DNA of 64,000 nucleotides from an uncultured Dorea sp. (lineage in GTDB: Bacteria > Bacillota > Clostridia > Lachnospirales > Lachnospiraceae). The notes beneath the pieces are model-generated. The model did no database searches, was not told the DNA's origin, and worked only from the letters and a program-made list of their open reading frames with translations. The DNA lies in the NCBI GenBank assembly GCA_947645355.1, contig CANSCI010000004.1, positions 1 to 64,000 of the forward strand, in the 5' to 3' direction. Positions 8,721 through 17,292 of the stretch are shown here, piece by piece. Positions within the stretch are counted from its first letter, which is position 1, and each line of letters begins with the position of its first letter. Both the position numbers and the translations under genes were made by a program.

Positions 8721-10001
8721 ATGGCAATCAACGGAATTAATTCTTACGGTATGGGATATTATAACTATCAATCCTCGATCAATAATATCCGACTTGCTCA
8801 GGCTTTATCCAAAAATACGAGATATATGCAGTCTGCTGCATCGGTAAACGCACCGGTGACAGGACCTCTGAAGTCAAGTATGACCTTTATGAGGCAGTAC
8901 AACTCCAGCATGTCCGACCTGATGAGCGCAGCAAACTCACTGAAGGGAAGCAACAGTTCAGGGATTATCAGCAATCTGTCTGTATCAAGCTCTAACGAAG
9001 CTGTGGCAACTGCCACAAAGAAATTCGGGCTCAGCCAGGCAAAAGACATTACTCTGGATGTTACTCAGCTTGCACAGGCACAGACAAATGTAAGTGCCGG
9101 CGTAAAAGGCTCAGATGCTGCAGCATCCGACATGAACTTCACAGTCGGGAACGGTATCAAGTCTGTAAGCGTTAATGTAAGTGCACTCAACAGTGACGGC
9201 ACTTCCAAGACAAACGTTCAGATGCTCAGGGAGGCGGCAGATCAGATCAATGGAGGCTCCGCTAATGTACGGGCAACTCTCGTTCAGAAGGACGGCGTTG
9301 CTTCTCTGGAATTAACCGGAACATATACCGGAGCTTACAATGGCTTCGAAGTTAGCGGCGAACTTGGGGCTGCCAAGGGTCTGGACACTGTCAAGACCGA
9401 GGCTGCCGATTCCAAATATTCGGTAACGATAGACGGAAAGACAACCAAGTATGAGTCCTACAGCAATGATATCTCTGTTGATTCTACCAGAATCGGTGTT
9501 TCGCTCAAGAGCACAGGCAAGACTACCATCAGCGCAGGGCTTGATTTCAAGAAAACGGCAGACGGCATCAGCAATCTGGTTGACGCGTATAATTCGTCAT
9601 TAAAGCTTCTTAATGACAATTATGACCGCGGAACCGGTGTCGATAAGCAGCTCCGCAATCTTGTTGCAGGACTTGGCTCTGAAAAGTCCCTGAAAGAGCT
9701 CGGAATTACCGTAAACAAAGACGCGACTTTGAAGTTTGACAAGAGTGTCCTTGAAAAGAACATGAAGAAAAGTCCTTCCTTAACGAGGGATCTGATCTCA
9801 AGCGTTGCAAACAAGGCATTCAACAAAGGGTCTGCTGGTATGCGCGTAAATTCCAGTACATTGATCAACAACGATATAGAGGCTGCTCAGGCAGATGCTA
9901 TGAGCAATCCGTATCAGGCGTTCAATATGTACTCAAAGACAGGCGCTTATACACTGAACAATTATTATGCACTCGGCATGATGATGAATTATCTGGTATA
10001 G
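8721..10001 (+). CDS. FliD-like flagellar hook-associated / filament-cap protein
   Basis: A 426-residue protein. The N-terminus has the FliD-like layout of a short helix-forming lead (residues ~50-75) followed by LSVSSSNEAVATATKKFGL and ALDVTQLAQAQTN-type strands. The middle is beta-rich. The C-terminal FliD domain is recognisable: GISNLVDAYNSSLKLLNDNY, then SLKELGITVNKDATLKFDKSVLEKNM. FliD caps the growing flagellar filament and is secreted by the flagellar export apparatus, so no signal peptide is expected and none is seen. No flagellin, hook, basal-body or export gene is in the window. The gene is short of the usual C-terminal coiled coil and ends in a hydrophobic YYALGMMMNYLV. An orphan or repurposed cap is possible. 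Confidence 0.68.
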   Translation: MAINGINSYGMGYYNYQSSINNIRLAQALSKNTRYMQSAASVNAPVTGPLKSSMTFMRQYNSSMSDLMSAANSLKGSNSSGIISNLSVSSSNEAVATATKKFGLSQAKDITLDVTQLAQAQTNVSAGVKGSDAAASDMNFTVGNGIKSVSVNVSALNSDGTSKTNVQMLREAADQINGGSANVRATLVQKDGVASLELTGTYTGAYNGFEVSGELGAAKGLDTVKTEAADSKYSVTIDGKTTKYESYSNDISVDSTRIGVSLKSTGKTTISAGLDFKKTADGISNLVDAYNSSLKLLNDNYDRGTGVDKQLRNLVAGLGSEKSLKELGITVNKDATLKFDKSVLEKNMKKSPSLTRDLISSVANKAFNKGSAGMRVNSSTLINNDIEAAQADAMSNPYQAFNMYSKTGAYTLNNYYALGMMMNYLV

Positions 10002-10022
10002 GATATCCTTTTCAATGTTTAC

Positions 10023-10063
10023 AAAAACACCGCAAAAGCATTTACCGCTTTTGCGGTGTTTTT
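10023..10063. terminator. Bidirectional terminator shared by fliD-like and kinase genes
   Basis: A perfect 17-pair inverted repeat (AAAAACACCGCAAAAGC / its complement) with the 7-base loop ATTTACC. T-runs flank it on both strands, so it can end both convergent transcripts. The kinase stop codon TAA (10042-10044, minus strand) lies in the loop, so one stem arm is also the last kinase codons. Confidence 0.9.
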
Positions 10064-10629
10064 GTTATATCACATTTACTTTCAACGCAGAACGTTGTAA
10101 AATATTTTTCTTCAAGCGGTATCCATCGTTCCATGAACTCCTCCACTCGCCTTTTTCCGTTCCGCTTTTCTATCCGCCGGAACTGTTCTTTCCTGTCCAC
10201 GGACAGAAAGACCGTCAGGTTCCAATATTCCAGGAATTCGGGATGGCAGGAATAAGCTCCCTCCACGATCACAACCGGCGCTTGCCTGACACTTACAGAG
10301 CCGCCAAAATCCATCGTCCGGCAGTCAAAGATCCGGTAGGAGAAATCCTCCCCTGCACGCAGCGGCCTTATCACTTCCTCCCGGAACCGTTCCCTGTCTA
10401 TATTCCCTCCCGGCTCATTAAGACGTTCTCTGGTTCGCTGCCCCGGCTGCAAAAAGAAATGGTCCATATGTATGACGCTGCACGAAAGATGCGCGGCCAG
10501 ACGCTCTGCAAGCGTCGTCTTGCCTGATGCACATCTTCCGTCTATGGCAATCGTGTAAGGGCGTTCTCTGCTTTCTATATCCTCTTCCCTTAATTTATTT
10601 AGTATCACCGCCAGCAATTCTTCTTTCAT
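10042..10629 (-). CDS. P-loop nucleoside/uridine-kinase-like protein
   Basis: A 195-residue P-loop kinase. The Walker A motif is GRCASGKTT at about residues 30-38, followed by HMDHFFLQPGQRT (a DxxF-type substrate motif), VVIVEGAYS (Walker B/lid region) and the lid helix RIEKRNGKRRVEEF. This is the uridine kinase / phosphoribulokinase-like fold, but it is more divergent than Udk, so the substrate (nucleoside, pantothenate or another small alcohol) is open. It is coupled to the ECF S-component gene: TGA and ATG are separated by a single base, suggesting the kinase traps the vitamin or nucleoside imported by that transporter. Its 3' end forms one arm of the terminator. Confidence 0.75.
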   Translation of the reverse strand: MKEELLAVILNKLREEDIESRERPYTIAIDGRCASGKTTLAERLAAHLSCSVIHMDHFFLQPGQRTRERLNEPGGNIDRERFREEVIRPLRAGEDFSYRIFDCRTMDFGGSVSVRQAPVVIVEGAYSCHPEFLEYWNLTVFLSVDRKEQFRRIEKRNGKRRVEEFMERWIPLEEKYFTTFCVESKCDITKTPQKR

Positions 10630-10630
10630 A

Positions 10631-11203
10631 TCAGTTCTCCATATACGCAGACTCCCCTTCCGGCGCTCCTTTATGAAACCTCACCAGACCGGTTCTGTGC
10701 AGCGCAGCCATGATTGCCGGTATAAACACAAGCTGAAGGATAATCCCAGGAACGGCATTCAAAAGCGCCCCCGATATGAACATCTGCCATGTGAACGCAT
10801 TTCCCCCTATGCCAAGCAGAATGACCTGCGCGATCCCCCAGACAATCCTCCCGCACAGCATCGCAGCAAGCAGCGACCGGTACAGGGCAATCATACACTG
10901 CCAACGAGAACGGCCATAGAGGAATCCTGAAGTAAAGCCATATGCGGCAAGCTCAAAAGCCATTGCCAGGGCAATCGGATAAAGCGGCGGCATCCCAAAA
11001 GTAAAAGAACGCAGCAAAGGCAGTACAAGCCCCACCGCCAGGCCATAAGGCCATCCACAGATCAGGCCGCACAAAAATACCGGGATATGCATTGGAAGCA
11101 TCATATTGCCGATCTGCGGGATCTGACCGGTGAAAAACGGCAGCACCAGTCCAATTGCTGTAAATATTGCCGACAAGGTCAGTTTTTGTGTTGTATTCCT
11201 CAT
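10631..11203 (-). CDS. ECF transporter S component (substrate unknown)
   Basis: A 190-residue membrane protein with about six hydrophobic helices. The start MRNTTQKLTLSAIFTAIGLVLP is typical of ECF S components (substrate-binding subunits that dock on a shared EcfA-A'-T energising module). I moved the start from 11347 to the ATG at 11203, which has AAGGAGAAC directly upstream; the extra N-terminal residues of the longer ORF are not family-like. No energising genes are in the window, so it must use a module encoded elsewhere. The coupled kinase downstream suggests a phosphorylatable substrate such as a vitamin or nucleoside. Confidence 0.82.
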   Translation of the reverse strand: MRNTTQKLTLSAIFTAIGLVLPFFTGQIPQIGNMMLPMHIPVFLCGLICGWPYGLAVGLVLPLLRSFTFGMPPLYPIALAMAFELAAYGFTSGFLYGRSRWQCMIALYRSLLAAMLCGRIVWGIAQVILLGIGGNAFTWQMFISGALLNAVPGIILQLVFIPAIMAALHRTGLVRFHKGAPEGESAYMEN

Positions 11204-11361
11204 ATTGTTCTCCTTTTTTATATTATCCAGACAATCATAACACATGTCACTGGATATTAGCCAGAAAAAAATTCCATGGATATTCGGATATACGGAAATT
11301 TGGGGATATCTGAGGAAGGATAAATGAGTATAGATTGACAGTTTCATTATAATGATCTGAC

Positions 11362-11390
11362 TTGTCAGATATTATTATATGTCGTATAAT
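11362..11390 (+). promoter_or_regulatory. Sigma-70-type promoter of the XpaC-VWA-TelA operon
   Basis: TTGTCA and a perfect TATAAT separated by 17 bases, 38 bases before the first gene of the operon (11429). No competing start signal lies between. The rest of the 225-base divergent gap (11204-11428) is AT-rich; a TGTTATGAT on the minus strand near 11236 could serve the ECF gene. Confidence 0.7.
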
Positions 11391-11428
11391 GTAAAATAAC
11401 GAATATACTTTAGGCAGGAGGAGATAAA

Positions 11429-12160
11429 TTGAAAAAATACATAAAATTAATTGCCGCCAATCTGTGCATCGTGATCACGGCAGTGATTCTGTATTCACCG
11501 GGGCTTGTATGCCTCAGGATCTCGGATTACAGTATATTCCGGGCCGGGATGTCCATCATTGCCGCTCTTGCACTGATCGCAGCTTTCTTCCTGGTCAACC
11601 TCAGGCTCCTTAAGGACCCCGACCGAAAGCCTGTGACACTTCAGGATGTCCCGGACCTTGACAGAGCCAAGGATATCCTGAGAAGGCACTGGGACAGCAA
11701 ATATTTTGGCAGAATGGCAAAAACCGCTTCTGAACAGCTTGACCGGATCTTAAAATGCCGCCTGCGTCTGTCAGACATCCTGGAACAAAAATTCACAAAA
11801 GGAACCATGAGCTTCGACAAGTTCAACAGTGTGGTTGAAGCTGCTGAAGCCTCCGCTATAAAAAACGTTGTTGCGATGGCAAACCGAATACGGCTTTTTG
11901 ACGAAAAGGAATATGCAAGGCTGCAGCACTACCGCGAGGACGACATCCCCGACGACATCCAGGAGGAACAGCTGAAGCTGTATCAGAAGAATTTGGACAA
12001 TGTCAGATCAACGATCTCTCTCAACGAAAAGATCCTGTTAAAGCTGGATGCACTGGCTATGGAAATCTCCTCTTCTGCCTCAGGCGAGGACACAGAACTC
12101 AACAACGATCTGTTAAATGAGATCAGCCGTCTCATAGACGAAACTAAATATTATCAGTAA
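11429..12160 (+). CDS. XpaC-like membrane protein
   Basis: A 243-residue protein with two N-terminal membrane helices (about residues 7-27 and 38-60) and a cytoplasmic helical domain. It resembles the XpaC family (5-bromo-4-chloroindolyl phosphate hydrolysis protein, a historical name that does not prove phosphatase activity). In many Firmicutes, xpaC-like genes sit beside telA, as here. The TTG start at 11429 has an ideal GGAGGAGATAAA leader. It is the first gene of a three-gene operon with 20- and 13-base gaps. The family's molecular role is unknown. Confidence 0.7.
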   Translation: MKKYIKLIAANLCIVITAVILYSPGLVCLRISDYSIFRAGMSIIAALALIAAFFLVNLRLLKDPDRKPVTLQDVPDLDRAKDILRRHWDSKYFGRMAKTASEQLDRILKCRLRLSDILEQKFTKGTMSFDKFNSVVEAAEASAIKNVVAMANRIRLFDEKEYARLQHYREDDIPDDIQEEQLKLYQKNLDNVRSTISLNEKILLKLDALAMEISSSASGEDTELNNDLLNEISRLIDETKYYQ

Positions 12161-12180
12161 ACTTACCGGAGGAACAAGCT

Positions 12181-13866
12181 ATGAACAAAAAAACTATGGG
12201 AATACTGGCCGGCATTATCGTCATTGTATGTGCCGCCGTATTCGGAGGAATCTATGCAACACGCAATATCGGCAAATCAGAACGGGTCATCTCGGAAGAA
12301 AATGCTGAGAAACGCCTGGCCAAAATGGTAGATGTCATCAATCCCGGCACCGGTACTCCCGTCAAATCACCGATCGAATATGACTCCTTCGAGGATGAAG
12401 CGGCGGAACTCCCGGAGATCGACACTTGTCCGGTAGAGGTAGAGGCAGGCACCCAACTGTATGCCGAGATCTTCTCCTCCCCGGAAAAAGCTGGTTCCGG
12501 CACCGACGGATGGCTCTGCGAAATGGCCAGAGAATTCAACAGCAAAGGATATCAGGTTGACGGACAGAATGTATCCGTCCAGGTGCGGAAGGTCAACAGC
12601 GGACAGGCCCTCGACTATATTGCTTCCGGCAAAGCCGTGCCGGAAGGCTTTGCACCTTCCAGTATGCTCTGGGTAAACATGCTCAACGCAAAAGGCGTCT
12701 CCACAGAGACCATAGCCGAGAGCCTGGTGGGCAATGTGGCCGGTATCCTGCTCTCCCCTGAGACTTATGACCAGATCGTAGGAAAATACGGCGCCGTAGA
12801 CCTGAAAGCAATTACAGAGGCCACAGAGGCCGGTGAACTGGCAATGGGTTATACCAATCCTTTTGCCAGCAGCGCAGGACTTAATTTCCTCATCTGCACC
12901 CTCGAGAGGTATGACCTGCAGAATCCATTGTCCGAGACGGCTGCGGCAGGATTTCAGAAATTCCAGAAAAACGTTCCTTTTGTAGCCCTGACTACCATGC
13001 AGATGCGCGAGGCAGCAGAAAATGGTTCTCTGGACGGGTTCATCATGGAATATCAGTCCTATGTAAACGACACGGTACTGTCCAAAAATTACAAGTTTAC
13101 CCCCTACGGCTATCGTCACGATAATCCTCTGGTGACTGTAGAATCCGCCAGTCCACAGCAAAAAGAGATCTTAAATCTTTTTGCACAGTATTGTACCACA
13201 GAGAAAGCCTCCGCCAGAGCCGGCGAATATGGCTTCAACGGCATGAGTGATTATGTCTGTGAATATGAAGCTGTTCCCGGAGAGGTTCTCACAGCAGCCC
13301 AGAAGCTGTATAAAACCAACAAAGACAATGGCCGCCCGGTCATCGGTGTATTTGTCACAGACGTGTCTGGAAGCATGAACGGCGAGCCTTTGATCGCCCT
13401 TCAGACCTCCCTGATTAACAGTATGAAATATATCAATGCCGAGAATCTCATCGGGCTTGTGAGTTATTCCGACCGGGTAACCATAGAGCTTCCGATCCAA
13501 AAATTTGATATGGAACAGCAGACCTACTTTAAAGGAACTGTAGAAAACTTAAGCGCTATGGGCGGAACCGCCACCTTTGATGCAATCTGCGTCGCACTGA
13601 ATATGATTAACGAAAAAATGGAAGAATATCCGGATGCAAAGCCGATGCTGTTCGTCCTAAGCGACGGAGAAACCAACTCGGGCTATGGCCTTAATGATAT
13701 CCGGGATGTACTGGGCGGGCTTAAAGTCCCCGTATACACCATAGGCTACAACGCCGATCTGTCGGCGCTCCAGAGCATCAGTTCCATCAACGAGGCAGCA
13801 AGCATCGACGCATCTACCGATGACGTTATTTACCAGCTTAAGACACTGTTTAACGCAAATATGTAA
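12181..13866 (+). CDS. Membrane-anchored solute-binding-like / VWA domain protein
   Basis: A 561-residue protein. Residues 7-27 are an uncleaved-looking membrane anchor (GILAGIIVIVCAAVFGGIYA), so the rest is outside the cell. Residues ~75-370 resemble a type-2 periplasmic binding fold (EMAREFNSKGYQVDG, then MAMGYTNPFASSAGLNFL). Residues ~388-561 are a von Willebrand A domain with an intact metal-ion-dependent adhesion site: DVSGSMN, the Thr of GGTATFD, and LSDGETN. VWA domains with this site bind a divalent metal and a protein partner. The combination suggests an extracytoplasmic sensor or assembly scaffold for the XpaC/TelA partners. Function is inferred only. Confidence 0.8.
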   Translation: MNKKTMGILAGIIVIVCAAVFGGIYATRNIGKSERVISEENAEKRLAKMVDVINPGTGTPVKSPIEYDSFEDEAAELPEIDTCPVEVEAGTQLYAEIFSSPEKAGSGTDGWLCEMAREFNSKGYQVDGQNVSVQVRKVNSGQALDYIASGKAVPEGFAPSSMLWVNMLNAKGVSTETIAESLVGNVAGILLSPETYDQIVGKYGAVDLKAITEATEAGELAMGYTNPFASSAGLNFLICTLERYDLQNPLSETAAAGFQKFQKNVPFVALTTMQMREAAENGSLDGFIMEYQSYVNDTVLSKNYKFTPYGYRHDNPLVTVESASPQQKEILNLFAQYCTTEKASARAGEYGFNGMSDYVCEYEAVPGEVLTAAQKLYKTNKDNGRPVIGVFVTDVSGSMNGEPLIALQTSLINSMKYINAENLIGLVSYSDRVTIELPIQKFDMEQQTYFKGTVENLSAMGGTATFDAICVALNMINEKMEEYPDAKPMLFVLSDGETNSGYGLNDIRDVLGGLKVPVYTIGYNADLSALQSISSINEAASIDASTDDVIYQLKTLFNANM

Positions 13867-13879
13867 GAGGAGAACGCTT

Positions 13880-15022
13880 ATGAGTGGATTTACATTGGAT
13901 TTACCTAATACAGATGAGATTAAGAAAGAAGTGGCCGCAGAACTGGCTCCGACCGTCGAGGAAAAGACGGTCATAACAAATGCGGTTCAGGACAAAGCCG
14001 ACCAGATTATGGCCGTAGACCTTAATTCCCTTGCACAGCGCCGGGAATTTATCCAGGTAGTTGAAACCTTCGGCGCAGAGATCGTAAAGCAGTCCCAGTC
14101 TAAAAACAACATTCTTCAAAAACGCATGGGTGAATTCAGCCGTGCCGGAGGAGAATCCGGAGAGGTTGCAAAGGGATTGGAAGACCTGTCAATCAAAATG
14201 CGGGATTTGGATCCGTCCGGGCTGGATTTTACCAAGACCGGAGTCCTCGGAAAGGTATTCAACCCTATCCGCCGGTATTTTGAACGGTTTAAAACTGCCG
14301 ATGCAGAGATTGCCGGCATTGTAAAAAGCCTGGAAAAAGGGCGATCTATCCTAAAAAACGACAATACAACGCTGGAAATCGAACAGGCTTCCATGCGGGA
14401 CCTGACCAAACAGCTGACACAGAAAATCGAACTCGGCACACAGCTTGACAGCTACCTGGCAAACGCAGTGGAAAACGCCAGGATTTCCGGGGATTCCGAA
14501 GAACGTATCAAATTCGTGGAGGAAGAGATCCTATTCCCGCTCAGGCAGCGTCTCATGGATTTCCAGCAGCTTCTCGTCGTGAACCAGCAAGGTATCATTG
14601 CCATGGAAGTGATACGAAAAAACAATCTGGAACTGATCCGGGCAGTAGACCGCGCACAGACTGTAACCGTCGCTGCACTGCGGGTAGCCGTTACTGTTGC
14701 AGGCGCGCTGTATAACCAGAAGATCGTCCTTGAGAAGGTACAGATGTTAAATGAAACGACAAATACCATGATAAGCGCCACCTCTAAAATGCTGAAAGAG
14801 CAGGGAACTGCCGTCCAGAGGGAAGCCGTGGAGGCCAGCATATCTCCCGACACCTTAAAGCAGGCCTTTGCCGACACTCTTTCTGCGCTGGATGATATCA
14901 GCATATACAAGGAAAAAGCACTGCCCCAGATGGCACAAACCATCCAGGATTTCCGGATGATCGCAGAGGAGGGGGAGCGTCAGCTTACCAAAATGGAAAA
15001 AGGAAAAGCATTGGAATTTTAG
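13880..15022 (+). CDS. TelA-like toxic anion resistance family protein
   Basis: A 380-residue, almost wholly helical cytoplasmic protein. The ATG at 13880, after a GAGGAGAAC ribosome site, replaces the longer ORF start. Family signatures are FNPIRRYFERFKTAD, the long helices LQKRMGEFSRAG and NNTTLEIEQASMRDL, and the late VAALRVAVTVAGALYNQKIVLEKV. Named for tellurite resistance, the family is widespread and its normal role is thought to be in envelope stress. It ends the XpaC-VWA-TelA operon; close spacing of all three genes suggests one complex. Confidence 0.85.
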   Translation: MSGFTLDLPNTDEIKKEVAAELAPTVEEKTVITNAVQDKADQIMAVDLNSLAQRREFIQVVETFGAEIVKQSQSKNNILQKRMGEFSRAGGESGEVAKGLEDLSIKMRDLDPSGLDFTKTGVLGKVFNPIRRYFERFKTADAEIAGIVKSLEKGRSILKNDNTTLEIEQASMRDLTKQLTQKIELGTQLDSYLANAVENARISGDSEERIKFVEEEILFPLRQRLMDFQQLLVVNQQGIIAMEVIRKNNLELIRAVDRAQTVTVAALRVAVTVAGALYNQKIVLEKVQMLNETTNTMISATSKMLKEQGTAVQREAVEASISPDTLKQAFADTLSALDDISIYKEKALPQMAQTIQDFRMIAEEGERQLTKMEKGKALEF

Positions 15023-15057
15023 AACATTTTCATTTTCTCACTGTTCATAGTACAGCA

Positions 15058-15089
15058 GAGCCGGGAACCTGTTTTCAGGTCCCCGGCTC
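15058..15089 (+). terminator. Hairpin after TelA gene
   Basis: A 14-base inverted repeat (GAGCCGGGAACCTG / CAGGTCCCCGGCTC) with a TTTT loop, 36 bases after the TelA stop. No strong T-run follows, so it is a likely but not ideal terminator. It lies between convergent genes. Confidence 0.55.
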
Positions 15090-15154
15090 ATATATTCTCG
15101 CCGCCGTTTATATCATTCGCATCTTCAAACTATCCTGTCCGCCGCCGTCTATAT

Positions 15155-17263
15155 TTAATACGGACGCGGATGCCTCCGGACAAGTCTGATGACATTCAGC
15201 TGCTGCTTTCTCTCCAGAGCAATCATAACTGCCAGGAAACATAAAGCTATTGCTGTATAGAAGCCTACAGGAGCAATATCACCTGTGCGCAGCGCGTTGC
15301 TCCGCGCTTGGTTCGACGCACCGCTGCCGGTACTTAAGTTAGTTCCCGAAGCAGTTCCTCCTGCTGTTGTACCTCCGGTTGAAGTATTTCCGCCTGCTGC
15401 GGCTCTTCCGGTATTTGTATTATTACCGCCTGCAGAACTGCCGGTGCCCGTATTGCCGCCTGCTGCGGGAGTATTGTTATTATTGTTGCTGCCGTTATTA
15501 TTGTTATTATTGTTATTATCGTTATTATTGTTATTGTCGTCTGATTTTTCAGTGTCTCCGTAAACCAGTGCATACGTGGAAAAGCGATCCGTATCTATGG
15601 TAATTGTATCCTCATTATCATCAATGTCATATAACACAGTGGCTTCTTTATCATGCACCCGGATCATCCGGAACGTTCTTTCCTTGGTATCATCTGTATT
15701 TTTCAGATCGGCCGGTATCTGGATTACGAGCCGGATGCTTCCTCCCGGCACTTCCTCGACCTGATAGGTATCTGCCCCGATAATCTTGGCCAGACTGATA
15801 TCAAAGTATTCTCCCACCTGATAGCCGTCGAGTTTTTCCTCGATCAACTCTTTATCCTTCTCACTTACAGTGTCTTTTGCATTCTCCACTGTAAGACGTA
15901 TTGTGATGTCCGCGCCTTTCTCTGCCATCTCCCTCTCTGAAGCTGTCAGGACAACGCTTTGCAGACCCTCTGTCGATGTAGCAATACTGATACTTGGAAC
16001 TTCGCCTTTTTTGTTGACTTCCTTATCGATGACGCCCGGGTTTACAATGACCGGAATCTCCTCTGTACGCGTCACATAACCGCACACACGGCACTTATAG
16101 GTCATAAGTCCGGTCTCGGTCTCTGTCGGCTCCTCCGTCACTGTCCCGCCGTCTTCCTCATGCTCTGCTTCGTTTGCCTTAGTTCCGCAGGCCTCGCACT
16201 CACGCCAATGGTTCTTGTCATCCGTCTGCCATTCCTGTTTATAGTCATGGGCAGCAGAGGTCGCAGAAAATTGTGTCATATAACATGCATAATCCTTCCA
16301 CTGGCTCTCTGCCTTGTATACATCAATGCTGTCTCCGGGTACAACAAGCCCCCGCCTGCCATCAATCATAAACTTGCAGCTGTCAAACATCCCTGCTGAA
16401 ATCAGCGGGGGTGTCTTCCCTCGCAGATACACCGCATCAATTCCCTCGCACTGTTCAAATGCCGCCCCCGGGATCTCTGTGACACTTTCCTTAATCTCGA
16501 CTGTTTTCACACGGGCTCTCTCGTCCTCTGTGGCATTATTGCTCCAGTCATGCATTCCGTCCTGGCTGGATATCGTCAGACGTCCTGCGCTGTCCAGTGA
16601 CCAGTCCTGCCAGGAAGCATATGCGATCTTCACCGAAGTAATCAGCGCTGAAAAATCAAATTCTGTATTGCCCTTATCCGAAGTCACCCACCTTTGAAAG
16701 ACATAGCCTGATTTCGTGGGAGAGGCCGGCTCCGGCAATACTGAATTCTCCCTGTAATATGCAGAACTAAGCAGCCGATCCCCGTCTACAAAATAGCACC
16801 CATAGCGGTCCGCAGTAAAGGTAGCATCCGTCGTCCCAGAAACAGACATTGAAGAGGCCAGATTTTCACCGGTAAACCGATAGATAAAATTCGTGATATT
16901 TTTCGGTACGGCAACCGTATACCTTACCGTCACATAGCCGTCGGTATCCCAGACAGATTCATCGCACTCCTTACTGTTGGAATTAAACGACGTTGTGGTG
17001 CCGTCAATCTGCAGGATCAAGTTATTGGCGCCCATATAAGCCCTCGCCGCTCTTTTCGCATTATCGCCAAAAGCTGTGTCACCGACAAACCGAACCTCCA
17101 TTGTCACAGTTTTCGTGTCGTCCTCTGCCAGAACCTTCAGCGCTCCCATTCCCTCAGCCAGCCCCACAAGAAGCGCGGCTGAACAGAACACGGCGACAGC
17201 TTTCTTTAACCAGTTCTTCTTCAACCGGTCTTTTTTTCTTTTTGGATTCCTTGTTTTCAACAT
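15155..17263 (-). CDS. Cell-surface protein with InlB-like repeat and sortase-like C-terminus (paralogue 1)
   Basis: A 702-residue secreted protein. It has a signal peptide (hydrophobic AVAVFCSAALLVGLAEG, cleavage near residue 46), a KSGYVFQRWVT segment like an InlB B-repeat near 190, and a BspA-like stretch (VTEIPGAAFEQCEGIDAVYLRG) near 255-275. A His/Cys segment (EWQTDDKNHWRECEACG ... HEEDGG ... YKCRVCGY) lies near 345-400. Two Pro/Val-rich beta regions follow, then an Asn- and Gly/Thr-rich low-complexity linker (~570-640). The end reads ALRTGD, a hydrophobic helix and a basic tail, which is the order of a sortase signal but with a non-standard motif. It is 29 bases downstream of a paralogue with the same plan. 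Confidence 0.78.
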   Translation of the reverse strand: MLKTRNPKRKKDRLKKNWLKKAVAVFCSAALLVGLAEGMGALKVLAEDDTKTVTMEVRFVGDTAFGDNAKRAARAYMGANNLILQIDGTTTSFNSNSKECDESVWDTDGYVTVRYTVAVPKNITNFIYRFTGENLASSMSVSGTTDATFTADRYGCYFVDGDRLLSSAYYRENSVLPEPASPTKSGYVFQRWVTSDKGNTEFDFSALITSVKIAYASWQDWSLDSAGRLTISSQDGMHDWSNNATEDERARVKTVEIKESVTEIPGAAFEQCEGIDAVYLRGKTPPLISAGMFDSCKFMIDGRRGLVVPGDSIDVYKAESQWKDYACYMTQFSATSAAHDYKQEWQTDDKNHWRECEACGTKANEAEHEEDGGTVTEEPTETETGLMTYKCRVCGYVTRTEEIPVIVNPGVIDKEVNKKGEVPSISIATSTEGLQSVVLTASEREMAEKGADITIRLTVENAKDTVSEKDKELIEEKLDGYQVGEYFDISLAKIIGADTYQVEEVPGGSIRLVIQIPADLKNTDDTKERTFRMIRVHDKEATVLYDIDDNEDTITIDTDRFSTYALVYGDTEKSDDNNNNNDNNNNNNNNGSNNNNNTPAAGGNTGTGSSAGGNNTNTGRAAAGGNTSTGGTTAGGTASGTNLSTGSGASNQARSNALRTGDIAPVGFYTAIALCFLAVMIALERKQQLNVIRLVRRHPRPY
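15471..15543. repeat. Trinucleotide microsatellite encoding poly-Asn
   Basis: An array of GTT and ATT triplets on the plus strand, read as AAC/AAT (Asn) in the minus-strand surface protein gene. It encodes the NNNN tracts of the wall-spanning linker. Slippage here would change linker length by whole codons without breaking the frame. Confidence 0.8.
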
Positions 17264-17292
17264 AAGTCCCCCATTTCACACTTAACATATCC

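Noticed and set aside
15285-15603. Leu- and Tyr/Cys-rich ORFs opposite the Asn repeats
   Set aside because: They are shadows of the GTT/ATT microsatellite read on the other strand.
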